NCBI GenBank assembly: GCA_026391805.1
Contig: JAPLDJ010000020.1
Coordinates: 124,001 to 188,000, forward strand
Direction of reading: 5' to 3'
Source: Bacteroidota bacterium
GTDB taxonomy: Bacteria > Bacteroidota > Bacteroidia > Bacteroidales > FEN-979
DNA: 64,000 nt
Below the pieces are notes generated by a model. That model searched no databases, was not told the origin of the DNA, and worked only from the letters and a program-made list of their open reading frames with translations. How positions within the stretch are numbered: position 1 is the stretch's first letter; each line of letters opens with the position of its first letter. A program made the translations under genes and the position numbers. Below are positions 25,393 to 32,149 of this stretch, in pieces.

Positions 25393-26673
25393 TTATACGG
25401 AGTCTTTCTGGAATATCGCAGGAATGGTCCGCAGGATAAGTTTCATATCATACCAGAAGGAATACCTGTTCCTGAGGTACATGGTGGCATATTTATTATC
25501 CAGCCGTTTCCGCTCCTCTTCCGACATTTTTCCGGCCCTGCCTCTTAATTCAACCTGCCATAATCCTGTGAGGCCGGCCGGCGCCAGGAACCGCCGGGCC
25601 ATTTTGTCATCCGTAAGCTTTTCTGCTTCATAAACGGGCAAGGGACGGTTGCCCACCAGCGACATGTCGCCTTTGATCACATTGATCAGCTGTGGGAGTT
25701 CGTCAATGCTCAGGTTGCGGATGATCTTTCCTACGCGTGTGATCCGCGGATCGTCCGTGATCTTGATAAAGGAAGCGTTCGAACGTGCGATTTTTGTCTT
25801 CTGGTACTGATACCAGGGTTCGCAGATTTCATGGTTGTCAAGATGCAGAACATCTGAACAATTTTTCTTACGGACAGGAGGACAGATGCGGCAGGGACCT
25901 TCAAAGTCGATCTTGCTGATCTCCTGTCCTGCGCTGTATTTGTTATTCTTCTGAGCCAGCTTATCAAGCTCGCTGTCGGTGCCGGTGCGCATCGACCGGA
26001 ACTTGTAAAAATCAAACGGCTTCTGCCCGATCCGTTTTGAAGTGTAATAGATCTTTCCCTTTGATTCAAGGCGGATGGCTATCATTACAATGATCAGCAA
26101 TGGAGCCAAGAGGATTAATGCCGAAGTAGCAACGACCACGTCAAACATGCGTTTCGAAACCGACATCATGGAGCGGCGGGTTGTCAATTCGGGCAGCTGT
26201 CCGTTAGCGGTTTCCAAACGGTACTTTAGAAGAAAACGCAGCCTGTCATAAAGGTCATCGTATCCGGGAAGGGGGAGGATATAATAGTCGTCCACCTTGT
26301 TCTGAAAGGAAGATTTGTACAAATTTTCACTGTACTCTTCTGAAACAAGGATGAACACTGTACTTTTAAGCTGTAATTGCTCCCTTACCAGCCGGTGCAT
26401 TTCCATCCAGGTTCCCTCCGGGATCCAGGCGTCGCAAAAGATCACTTCGGGACTTCCTCCTGAATCGAGAAAATTCAGTGCGGAATAGAGCGTATCCCTT
26501 GCGGTCAGCTCGAAATCTGTATTCTTTCCAAAGTAACTGATCATGTGTTTAGAACTTCCGACGTAAAGCACTTTGATCATCCTGCTTTTTTCCCGGGCTA
26601 TGGGTTTATTTACTGCCTCTTTTGTCAATGTTTCCATAGAAAATGAGTTTGCACTGTTACCAATTAACTGCAT
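25393..26673 (-). CDS. Initiating sugar transferase fused to a pseudo-receiver domain
   Basis: 426 residues. Residues ~32-150 are receiver-like (MIKVLYVGSS, VIFCDAWIPEG, ILPLPG), but the acidic pair is Ser-Ser and the conserved Lys is lost, so it is a degenerate REC. Then comes a polyprenyl-phosphate sugar-1-phosphate transferase: a re-entrant helix at ~172-200, YKFRSMRTGTD, DDPRITRVGK, SIDELPQLINVIKGDMSLVG and GLTGLWQV. This enzyme places the first sugar phosphate on undecaprenyl phosphate. An insert between FRSM and DDPR carries four cysteines (CRIC, C, C), a pattern I know from other Bacteroidetes members. ATG 26673 overlaps the CheY-like gene by 17 bp; starts at 26637 or 26580 are possible. 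Confidence 0.9.
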   Translation of the reverse strand: MQLIGNSANSFSMETLTKEAVNKPIAREKSRMIKVLYVGSSKHMISYFGKNTDFELTARDTLYSALNFLDSGGSPEVIFCDAWIPEGTWMEMHRLVREQLQLKSTVFILVSEEYSENLYKSSFQNKVDDYYILPLPGYDDLYDRLRFLLKYRLETANGQLPELTTRRSMMSVSKRMFDVVVATSALILLAPLLIIVMIAIRLESKGKIYYTSKRIGQKPFDFYKFRSMRTGTDSELDKLAQKNNKYSAGQEISKIDFEGPCRICPPVRKKNCSDVLHLDNHEICEPWYQYQKTKIARSNASFIKITDDPRITRVGKIIRNLSIDELPQLINVIKGDMSLVGNRPLPVYEAEKLTDDKMARRFLAPAGLTGLWQVELRGRAGKMSEEERKRLDNKYATMYLRNRYSFWYDMKLILRTIPAIFQKDSV

Positions 26674-27043
26674 AGTGAATGGGAAAAAGATTCTTGCGGA
26701 TAAGCTCCCCGAGCTCTTCAGGGTTGAACGGTTTGACCAGGAAGTCCTGGGCCCCCAGCCTGTAACATTTGATCCTCTCCTTGCTGCTTTCAGCGCCCGA
26801 CAGCATGATCACAGGCGTGTGCCTGGTATATCCCCGGTGACGCAGCTTCTCCAGGAATTCATAACCGTCCATGCCCGGCATCTGGATATCGCAGATCACA
26901 AGTTCAGGGATATTGCTTTCAAGCCATACAAGAGCTTCCAGGCCATTGGCCATGCAGATCACATTGTATTTGCCCGACAGAAAATTTTCGAGCAGCAGAC
27001 AGATGGTGCGTTCATCATCGATAACAAGGATTGTAGGGTTCAT
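26657..27043 (-). CDS. CheY-like single-domain response regulator
   Basis: 128 residues, one receiver domain and nothing else. Phosphorylation-site residues are intact: acidic pair Asp9-Asp10 (VIDDE), phospho-acceptor Asp52 (VICDIQMPGMDG), Ser82 (MLSGAES) and Lys104 (FLVKPF). It probably receives phosphate from the hybrid kinase encoded 83 bp upstream, or through an HPt protein. Without an output domain it must act by protein contact; the following gene encodes a sugar transferase with a receiver-like domain, an obvious candidate partner, which is inference. The 17-bp overlap with that gene supports coupled translation. Confidence 0.92.
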   Translation of the reverse strand: MNPTILVIDDERTICLLLENFLSGKYNVICMANGLEALVWLESNIPELVICDIQMPGMDGYEFLEKLRHRGYTRHTPVIMLSGAESSKERIKCYRLGAQDFLVKPFNPEELGELIRKNLFPIHYAVNW

Positions 27044-27126
27044 TAATTTATTAAGTTAAATAAGACTTATTCTAAATGACTGTTTATTAAATTACCTTTT
27101 ATTGATTTTTCCGGTTCACGTGAATG

Positions 27127-28428
27127 TTACTTGATAAAATGGGAGATTGTACTGTACAATTCCGGCGGTGTAAAGGGTTTGATAATGTAGCCGTTCAGTC
27201 CGAAGGAGGCAAACTTGGCGCGTTCCTCGGTAAATGCAGTTGCCGTAAGCGCGATGATTGGCACATTGCGGTAATATTCGCCTTTCATGTTACGGATGGC
27301 ACGTGTGGCGTCATAACCGTTCATTTCAGGCATATGGAGGTCCATCAGGACCAGGTTATAATGATGATTCCGGATTTTTTCCAGGGCAATCTTTCCGTTC
27401 TCGGCAATGTCGGATGTTACATCCCATTTTCCGAGAATCGTATTCATGATTTTTTGGTTTATGATGTTATCCTCGGCCACCAGTATATCCATTCCCTTAA
27501 GACTGCGGAACTTCTTATAGAAGGCGATCGACTCAGGCATATGTTCTTTTCCTGTTTTCCCGAGTTTAAGAGAAAAAGAGAAGGTGCTTCCCTGACCTGG
27601 TTTGCTTTCAACCCTCAATCTTCCGCCATGGAGCTCAACCAGCATCCGCGTAATGGCAAGACCTAACCCGGCCCCGTCGTTTTTCCGCGTTCCTGAAGGA
27701 TCAATTTGCGTGTAATTCTCGAATATGTTTTCCAGCTGATCGGCTGGAATTCCGATCCCGGTATCGGTCACTTTAAAGATCACTTCGACACTGTCGCGGT
27801 GGTTCTTCAGCAAATCAACCGACAGCGATACTTTACCGAAATCCGTGTATTTAATGGCGTTCCCGACAAGATTCATCAGGATCTGAGTAATCCGTGCACG
27901 ATCTCCGGTCAGGACAGCAGGAACCTTTTGTCCGGTAACAGCTTCGATAAAGATGCCACGCCTGTATGCCTCCGGTTCAAGACTCTGGTGAACAAGATCG
28001 ATCAGTTCCCTGATCTCAAAATCACCTTCCTCAAGTTCTATCCGGCCCGCATCGATTTTTGAATATTCGAGGATCCGGTTAACCAGCTGCAGCAATGATT
28101 CCGCTGAAAACTGTAAAACTCCGAGGTGCTGGGTCTGATCATCTCCCGGGGTGCTGTCCATCAGCAGGTGCGTGGTGTTGATGATGGCGTTCAATGGTGT
28201 CCTGATCTCATGACTCATCACAGAGAGGAACTGAAGCCGTGCATGGGCCGCGCCTTCGGCGATCTTCCGGGCCCTGATCAGCTCTGCTTCTGCTATTTCT
28301 CCATTACCGTTCTCCTGCTCAGGACCATTACTCTGCCGGAGTTGATCTGTATTCCTCGTTTGATTTGTAACTGTCAGAATTTTGGGTTTACTATTCATCT
28401 TCTTTTTATCTAAATATTTGAATACCAT
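27127..28428 (-). CDS. Hybrid histidine kinase without sensor domain
   Basis: 433 residues. A short polar N-terminus (~60 residues) leads into HisKA with FLSVMSHEIRTPLN (His73), an HATPase domain with the N-box NLVGNAIKY (Asn190), TDTGIGIP and GAGLGLAI, and a C-terminal receiver with acidic AED, MDLHMPEMNG (Asp363) and KPF (Lys417). No transmembrane helix or PAS/GAF domain is visible, so it is probably cytoplasmic and takes its input from a partner. It is the first gene of the exopolysaccharide locus. ATG 28428 or ATG 28398 (MNSKPKILTV, with AAGAAG before it) could be the start. The HPt needed for a full phosphorelay may be the protein at 43-402. Confidence 0.92.
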   Translation of the reverse strand: MVFKYLDKKKMNSKPKILTVTNQTRNTDQLRQSNGPEQENGNGEIAEAELIRARKIAEGAAHARLQFLSVMSHEIRTPLNAIINTTHLLMDSTPGDDQTQHLGVLQFSAESLLQLVNRILEYSKIDAGRIELEEGDFEIRELIDLVHQSLEPEAYRRGIFIEAVTGQKVPAVLTGDRARITQILMNLVGNAIKYTDFGKVSLSVDLLKNHRDSVEVIFKVTDTGIGIPADQLENIFENYTQIDPSGTRKNDGAGLGLAITRMLVELHGGRLRVESKPGQGSTFSFSLKLGKTGKEHMPESIAFYKKFRSLKGMDILVAEDNIINQKIMNTILGKWDVTSDIAENGKIALEKIRNHHYNLVLMDLHMPEMNGYDATRAIRNMKGEYYRNVPIIALTATAFTEERAKFASFGLNGYIIKPFTPPELYSTISHFIK

Positions 28429-28478
28429 ACTATGTTGATGTATTCACTTATCTTTCTGCCACTTTTTTAATATTTCCA

Positions 28479-28720
28479 CTTCAACCCCCGCGGGTGTGAT
28501 CAAAAAGTAAAAAAACAATATGTCACGCAGAGTTTCGCAGAGTTTTACGCTAAGTTCCGCAGAGTTAAAATTCATATTATCAATTTTCTGCGGAACTCTG
28601 CGATTCATCAGCGAGACTCTGCGAGAAAATAAAAAAACTACTTCTAAATCACCCCCTGAAGGGGATGAGGTGCCTGGGTTAATTCCCCAGAACATGCTCT
28701 GGGGTTCATACCCGTGATTG
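28479..28720. repeat. Interspersed MITE-like repeat upstream of the histidine kinase
   Basis: A ~240-bp element. The core (about 28515-28635) is an imperfect inverted repeat built of the unit CGCAGAGTT and its complement AACTCTGCG, flanked by A-rich and T-rich stretches. The right end carries the module gaggtgcctgggttaattcc, then a hairpin (CCCCAGA / TCTGGGG), then ttcatacccgtgat. Related copies lie at 40969-41161 and 55137-55338, and the end module recurs at 29640-29702 and 31915-32004. It starts 51 bp before the kinase start codon, so it may affect expression of the whole exopolysaccharide operon. Confidence 0.75.
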
Positions 28721-29053
28721 ATTAACATTATTTGTTTTATTTTGAATCTGCAGCTAAATTTAAATCAGACTAATTAAAGACTAATTCAGCGCAAAAGTAA
28801 TATCAAAATGGGGAAATTGGTTCTTTTTTAAGTTAAATTAATCTTAATAAAACATGGAAGGTGCTGAATAAAAGAAGTCAATATGCAGATAATCAAAAAG
28901 ATAAATACCGAAATGGCCAAAAGCGATCCCGCCAGCAATCGGGAAGCGATAGAGGCAGTTCCGGGGAAAAAGTCTGAAATCTACATGTAAAGTCATTTCA
29001 GTACAAACCCATTTACCTGCATAGTTTTTTCAGGACGGGACAAGGACGGGACA
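28721..29053. other. Gene-free AT-rich spacer
   Basis: No convincing gene. On the minus strand TACTTTTG (28799 to 28792) matches the Bacteroidetes -7 consensus TAnnTTTG and faces the histidine kinase, but no TTG stands 19 bp upstream. A 35-codon open frame at 28883-28990 has no recognisable features and an internal inverted repeat (CCCG/CGGG), so I do not call it a gene. Confidence 0.4.
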
Positions 29054-29118
29054 TTGAAGATAACTTGAAGATAACTTAGAGAAGACTTAGAGAAGACTTA
29101 GAGAAGACTTAGAGAAGG
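29054..29118. repeat. 11-bp tandem repeat, six units
   Basis: Two copies of TTGAAGATAAC are followed by three copies of TTAGAGAAGAC and a partial sixth unit. The two unit types share the frame TT-GA-A-AC, so the array is a single diverged 11-bp satellite. It lies in non-coding DNA. Confidence 0.85.
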
Positions 29119-29265
29119 TGGGTGGTGTTTTTTTTTGAAGGAATGCTTTATCGTCGCAAGCATGTTCATCAGATGCAAATATAAGATAATTTGTACGAAT
29201 TTCAACCATTGTAATTACATTTTTTTTCGCTCAGGTTTCCGGGCAGGTGCCGTGCTATAAAAGAC

Positions 29266-29294
29266 GAACCCCCGCCATTGCTGGCTGGGGGTTC
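29266..29294. other. Strong GC-rich hairpin
   Basis: GAACCCCC pairs with GGGGGTTC, and inside it GCCA pairs with TGGC around the loop TTGC, leaving one unpaired T. No T-tract follows directly on either strand, so it is not a standard intrinsic terminator. It could be a structured RNA element or a repeat remnant; no gene is close enough to decide. Confidence 0.5.
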
Positions 29295-29426
29295 TTCCAT
29301 CAGGAATTTTCCTGACAGAGATGTGAAACAGGGCAAATATATGAAAAAAAGTCGGGAATTGTTTAAGAGGTAACGATTTTTTTTAATGATGCCCTTGCCC
29401 CAATCCTGTAACGCCAAAATTTTAAT

Positions 29427-29702
29427 CAGCCTCATCCCTTGCAGGGGTTGACTAAAAAGTCCTTATTCGCCTTTGTGAAGACCTTTGTGGCCTTTGTGGT
29501 TAAATTTTAAGTGATTGAACCACAAAGGACTCGAAGCCTGCCTGCCGGCAGGCAGGTACACACAAAGTCGCACAAAGGAAAATATTCTGGTACACACAAA
29601 GTCGCACAAAGGAAAATATTCTGCATCCTTTTTCTTTTTAGTCAACCTCACGGGGGTTGAGGTGCCTGGGTTAATTCCCCGCTCTGCGGCGAGGAGGTTC
29701 AT
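29427..29702. repeat. Interspersed repeat with imperfect terminal inverted repeats
   Basis: The left end (cagcctcatccc, gcaggggttgactaaaaag) is the near inverse of the right end (ctttttagtcaacctcacgg, gggttgaggtgc). The interior differs from the CGCAGAGTT family: it has CCTTTGTGG/CCACAAAGG inverted repeats, a perfect 20-bp palindrome made of CCTGCC units, and two direct copies of a 31-bp unit containing ACACAAAGTCGCACAAAGG. The right end carries the same 'ggtgcctgggttaattcc' module as the other copies and stops inside the truncated higB. Confidence 0.75.
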
Positions 29703-29858
29703 TTAAAAGATTTAACTTTACCTCTTTCCAACAGACTGGAAAAGCTTAAAGGAGAGTTTAAAGATTTTCATAGCATCCGGATAAACGATCAATGGAGAAT
29801 TATTTTCGAATGGGTAAAGGGCCATTCCACGAATGTCGAAATAGTTGATTATCATTAA
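29703..29858 (+). pseudogene. higB: Truncated higB toxin (C-terminal part only)
   Basis: An open frame without a start codon encodes LKDLTLPLSNRLEKLKGEFK and then DFHSIRINDQWRIIFEW, ending VEIVDYH before the TAA at 29856. These are hallmark C-terminal motifs of HigB/RelE-type mRNA interferases (RINDQWRI, VDYH). The N-terminal third is missing: the frame runs back into the interspersed repeat ending near 29702. It sits 11 bp before higA in the usual higBA order. The toxin is therefore probably inactive. Family assignment is strong, the loss by repeat insertion is inference. Confidence 0.85.
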
Positions 29859-29869
29859 AACATAACAAA

Positions 29870-30169
29870 ATGTTCAGATTAAAAAATGTACATCCGGGAG
29901 AAGTTCTTCAGGAAGAATATTTAATTCCCATGAATGTCTCCGCTTATCGCCTGGCAAAAGATATCGGAATTCCTCAAACAAGGGTAAGTGAAATTATTAA
30001 AGGAAATCGTCGAATCTCAGCTGATACAGCGATCAGATTGAGTAATTATTTCGGGAACTCTGCAAAGTTCTGGCTTGGGCTTCAAACCGATTATGATATT
30101 GAGGAAGAAATGGAAAAGAAGCAAAAAGAATTCAAATTGATTAAAAGATATAAAATTCACGCGACCTGA
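29870..30169 (+). CDS. higA: HigA-type antitoxin, XRE-family DNA-binding protein
   Basis: 99 residues. The sequence VHPGEVLQEEYL, the helix-turn-helix SAYRLAKDIGIPQTRVSEII (about residues 24-43) and SADTAIRLSNYFGNSAKFWL are diagnostic of the HigA/VapI family. HigA normally neutralises HigB and represses the higBA promoter. Here its cognate toxin upstream is truncated, so it survives as an orphan antitoxin, possibly still a DNA-binding regulator. The ATG at 29870 gives a full-length protein with no extension. Confidence 0.92.
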   Translation: MFRLKNVHPGEVLQEEYLIPMNVSAYRLAKDIGIPQTRVSEIIKGNRRISADTAIRLSNYFGNSAKFWLGLQTDYDIEEEMEKKQKEFKLIKRYKIHAT

Positions 30170-30183
30170 TGTTCCGTCAAACG

Positions 30184-30253
30184 CAACAAAGCTTATGCAA
30201 TGTTGCATTGCAAAGGTTTCACCTTTGCTGCGGCTGTCGGCCGGGCTTTATTG
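30184..30253. repeat. Nested inverted repeats after higA
   Basis: An outer pair, CAACAAAGC (30184-30192) and GCTTTATTG (30245-30253), encloses two hairpins: GCAATG-TTG-CATTGC and CAAAGGT-TTC-ACCTTTG. The layout resembles the folded recombination sites proposed at 36163 and 37211, but the ends do not match the attC core. It may act as a terminator-like structure for higA. Confidence 0.45.
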
Positions 30254-30279
30254 GCAACTGGAGAATCACAACATTAAAC

Positions 30280-30651
30280 ATGAAAACGATACTATCGATC
30301 ATTTGTCTATCTCTGATTAGTATTCTCTCTTTAAGTCAAAACATAATTCATTTTGACACATTAATAAGTAAGACAATAAATGTGAATGAATCATTCGATT
30401 TGAAATTTCTGGATTGGCCCAGTACAGGTTACACCTGGTATCTGCCAGTAAAATGTGATTCAACAAAAGTTAAAATTCAATTATCAAAAAAAGAATTAAT
30501 GGCTGGGGATTTTCCCAAAGGTGGAAAATGGATATCCACGTATACCTTTTCAGGGCTATTTAAAGGGAGATATTTACTCGAATATTATTACGGAAGATCA
30601 TGGTTAACAGAAAAAATTAATACATGTACAATAAATCTTATGGTAAAATAA
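30280..30651 (+). CDS. Secreted chagasin-like cysteine protease inhibitor (I42 family)
   Basis: 123 residues from the ATG at 30280; longer upstream readings lack a sensible N-terminus. Residues 1-20 (MKTILSIICL, SLISILSLSQ) are a signal peptide. The three inhibitor loops of the chagasin/I42 family are recognisable: P47-STGYTW (family NPTTGYxW), the glycine loop GGKW at 81-84, and GRSW at 105-108 (family RPW). Length fits the family. Such proteins block papain-like cysteine proteases in the periplasm or outside the cell. The first and third motifs are diverged, so inhibitory strength is uncertain. It stands alone among repeats. Confidence 0.75.
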   Translation: MKTILSIICLSLISILSLSQNIIHFDTLISKTINVNESFDLKFLDWPSTGYTWYLPVKCDSTKVKIQLSKKELMAGDFPKGGKWISTYTFSGLFKGRYLLEYYYGRSWLTEKINTCTINLMVK

Positions 30652-30688
30652 TAATCAGCTGCCGGGCTGAAAAAAACGCTCACTTTGA

Positions 30689-30916
30689 TCAGTCTCCGCT
30701 GGAGTAACCTCACCTCTTCACCTTTTAGATTATCATGAGAATATAGTGGTCAATATTAACCGGCGTGAGGTGGTCAGTTTGACTGTTTTTTCCACACAGG
30801 TGGTCGTGCGTAAGAAAGGCATTGTCTATGAAGAGGGGAAGGGTCAGATTTCTTTCGATTCTGCGAAGGCTTATATCCTGAATGATTCCTGCATTTTCAG
30901 ACCCGTGAAAAAATAA
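30689..30916 (+). pseudogene. Orphan coding fragment with a second partial copy nearby
   Basis: An open frame without a start codon encodes a ~75-residue tail containing LDYHENIVVNINRREVVSL and ending FRPVKK before a TAA. I do not recognise the family. Its middle (30733-30794) is repeated at 32006-32067 with 58 of 62 bases identical, and that copy also stays open (HENIVVNINRHEVVSLTDFS) up to a TAA at 32088. Two decaying copies of one small gene is the simplest reading. Confidence 0.4.
30733..30794. repeat. 62-bp direct repeat, copy 1
   Basis: Matches 32006-32067 at 58 of 62 positions in the same orientation. The pair encloses the HU gene and its promoter. Confidence 0.85.
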
Positions 30917-31117
30917 TGTGGATGAAAACCAGAACTCAGATTTATCCATTTTGATGGTTTCCTATTGTTGGACGAAAGGTCAAGAATAGCAGGGATTTCC
31001 AGAGATACCTTAAATGAATATTTCCTGAAACCTTTGGTATTTAATCGTTTTGAGAATGCAGATATTAACAAATCATTCGATTTATCAACAATTTCAGGTG
31101 TTTTAGGAATAAAGACC

Positions 31118-31147
31118 TTGACATTTTTTCCAGAAGCCGTATCTTTG
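31118..31147 (+). promoter_or_regulatory. Bacteroidetes-type sigma-A promoter of the HU gene
   Basis: TTG at 31118-31120 and TATCTTTG at 31140-31147 are separated by exactly 19 bp, matching the known -33/-7 consensus TTG-N19-TAnnTTTG. Transcription would begin about 5-8 bases further on, leaving a leader of ~35 bases before the HU start at 31189. Confidence 0.75.
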
Positions 31148-31188
31148 CAGGGATTTTTATTAAACGTATTAACTTAAACTTTAAAAAA

Positions 31189-31461
31189 ATGAACAAAGCA
31201 CAATTAATCGAAGCAATAGCTGTAAATGCAAAAATGCCCAAAACAGAAGCTAAGAGGGCTTTAGAAGCTATCGTTTCTTCTACCACAAAAGCTTTAGGCA
31301 AAGGCGATAGAGTTGCCTTAGTGGGTTTTGGTTCGTTCTCCGTTTCCAAAAGAGCTGCCCGCAAGGGTCGCAATCCCCAGACAGGTAAAGAAATCAAAAT
31401 TGCCGCCAAGAAAGTTGTAAAGTTTAAAGCTGGCGCAGAACTTACAAAAAAAGTCAAGTAA
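31189..31461 (+). CDS. hup: HU family DNA-binding protein
   Basis: 90 residues, the canonical HU length. [20 protein letters not shown] begins the helical dimer core; [30 protein letters not shown], and [12 protein letters not shown] form the beta-arm with the invariant RNP(Q)TG motif at its tip and the basic C-terminus. HU bends DNA non-specifically and organises the nucleoid. It has its own promoter (31118-31147) and terminator (31486-31515), so it is a single-gene transcript. Codon use and GC are close to the core genome even though the flanks are repeat-rich. Confidence 0.96.
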   Translation: MNKAQLIEAIAVNAKMPKTEAKRALEAIVSSTTKALGKGDRVALVGFGSFSVSKRAARKGRNPQTGKEIKIAAKKVVKFKAGAELTKKVK

Positions 31462-31485
31462 GACTTTGCCCCTCGTTAAATAATG

Positions 31486-31515
31486 ATGCCGCCCTAAACA
31501 AGCGGCATTTTTATT
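31486..31515 (+). terminator. Intrinsic terminator of the HU gene
   Basis: ATGCCGC (31486-31492) pairs with GCGGCAT (31502-31508) around a 9-base loop, followed by TTTTATTT. It starts 24 bases after the HU stop codon. Confidence 0.85.
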
Positions 31516-31914
31516 TCTGTACACTTGACAGATTATGGCACTGTAAATTACCGAAACCTACTCCTTTTCAAAACGCCTTTTTTACTTCTCGTTTTGGGCA
31601 CAACCTTATAACCAGCTTCTGACCTTTCATCTCAAGGCATTTCGCCTGTTCCCGTGCAGATGTTACAGCACCCCCCGCTCAGCTAATTGTAATGCCGCTC
31701 TGAACATAGCAGAATTTGAAATTCTGCTCTAAATGGCAACGGGTAAAATTGCTAATCAAAATAGAGCAAAAGCAAATTGAATTATCGGTACATGTTCTAT
31801 TGGTTCTGGAAATATGCAATACAGGAACAGCAGAAAGAAAAGTAAAATGAACTTCTGGATAATTGAATATTATCCAAAGATCCGAGCGGCATTACAAATG
31901 CCGCTCAGCTGGGA
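31516..31914. other. Gene-free region with palindromes
   Basis: No gene is supported. The segment holds a perfect 21-base palindrome, AGCAGAATTTGAAATTCTGCT (31708-31728, 10-bp arms), and a 9-bp-arm hairpin, GAGCGGCAT-tacaa-ATGCCGCTC (31884-31906). A GCCGCTC unit next to taatg/aatg recurs at 31694. The palindrome is part of a 43-bp sequence found again at 34150-34193. Confidence 0.6.
31694..31736. repeat. Direct repeat flanking the helicase gene, copy 1
   Basis: Begins GCCGCTCTGAACATAGCAG and contains the 21-base palindrome. A diverged copy at 34150-34193 has the same orientation. Together they bracket 2.4 kb holding the SLFN-g3/DUF2075 gene. Confidence 0.65.
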
Positions 31915-32004
31915 CGGGGGTTGAGGTGCCTGGGTAGATTCCCGCTCTGTGTCGGAATAAGGGTCTCCCGGATATCCGGGACCCTGGGGTTCATACCCGT
32001 GATT
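31915..32004. repeat. Interspersed repeat end module
   Basis: Carries ggggttgaggtgcctgggta, the palindrome CCCGGATATCCGGG inside a longer hairpin, and ggggttcatacccgtgatt, as at the right end of the element at 28479-28720. It abuts the second 62-bp repeat copy and seems to have cut off its 5' part. Confidence 0.65.
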
Positions 32005-32005
32005 C

Positions 32006-32067
32006 TCATGAGAATATAGTGGTCAACATAAACCGGCATGAGGTGGTCAGTTTGACTGATTTTTCCA
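32006..32067. repeat. 62-bp direct repeat, copy 2
   Basis: Partner of 30733-30794. The reading frame runs on to a TAA at 32088 (SSYVKKYN). The 5' side is replaced by the interspersed repeat module ending at 32004. Confidence 0.85.
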
Positions 32068-32149
32068 GTTATGTCAAGAAATATAATTAAGAAAATTCTT
32101 CTGAAGATTAATGGAAAGAGTTATTTTTGATTTAACAAAGTATGATTAA

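Noticed and set aside
28515-28640. CRISPR-like or tRNA-like repeats in the CGCAGAGTT elements
   Set aside because: Units are short, irregular and palindromic with no unique spacers; the same block recurs elsewhere as an interspersed element.
28883-28990. 35-codon open frame (starts MQIIKKINTE) as a small gene
   Set aside because: No family resemblance, no promoter or ribosome-binding support, and it contains an inverted repeat; surrounded by repeat DNA.
29266-29294. Amino-acid-biosynthesis attenuator
   Set aside because: No leader peptide with regulatory codons and no biosynthetic gene downstream on either strand.
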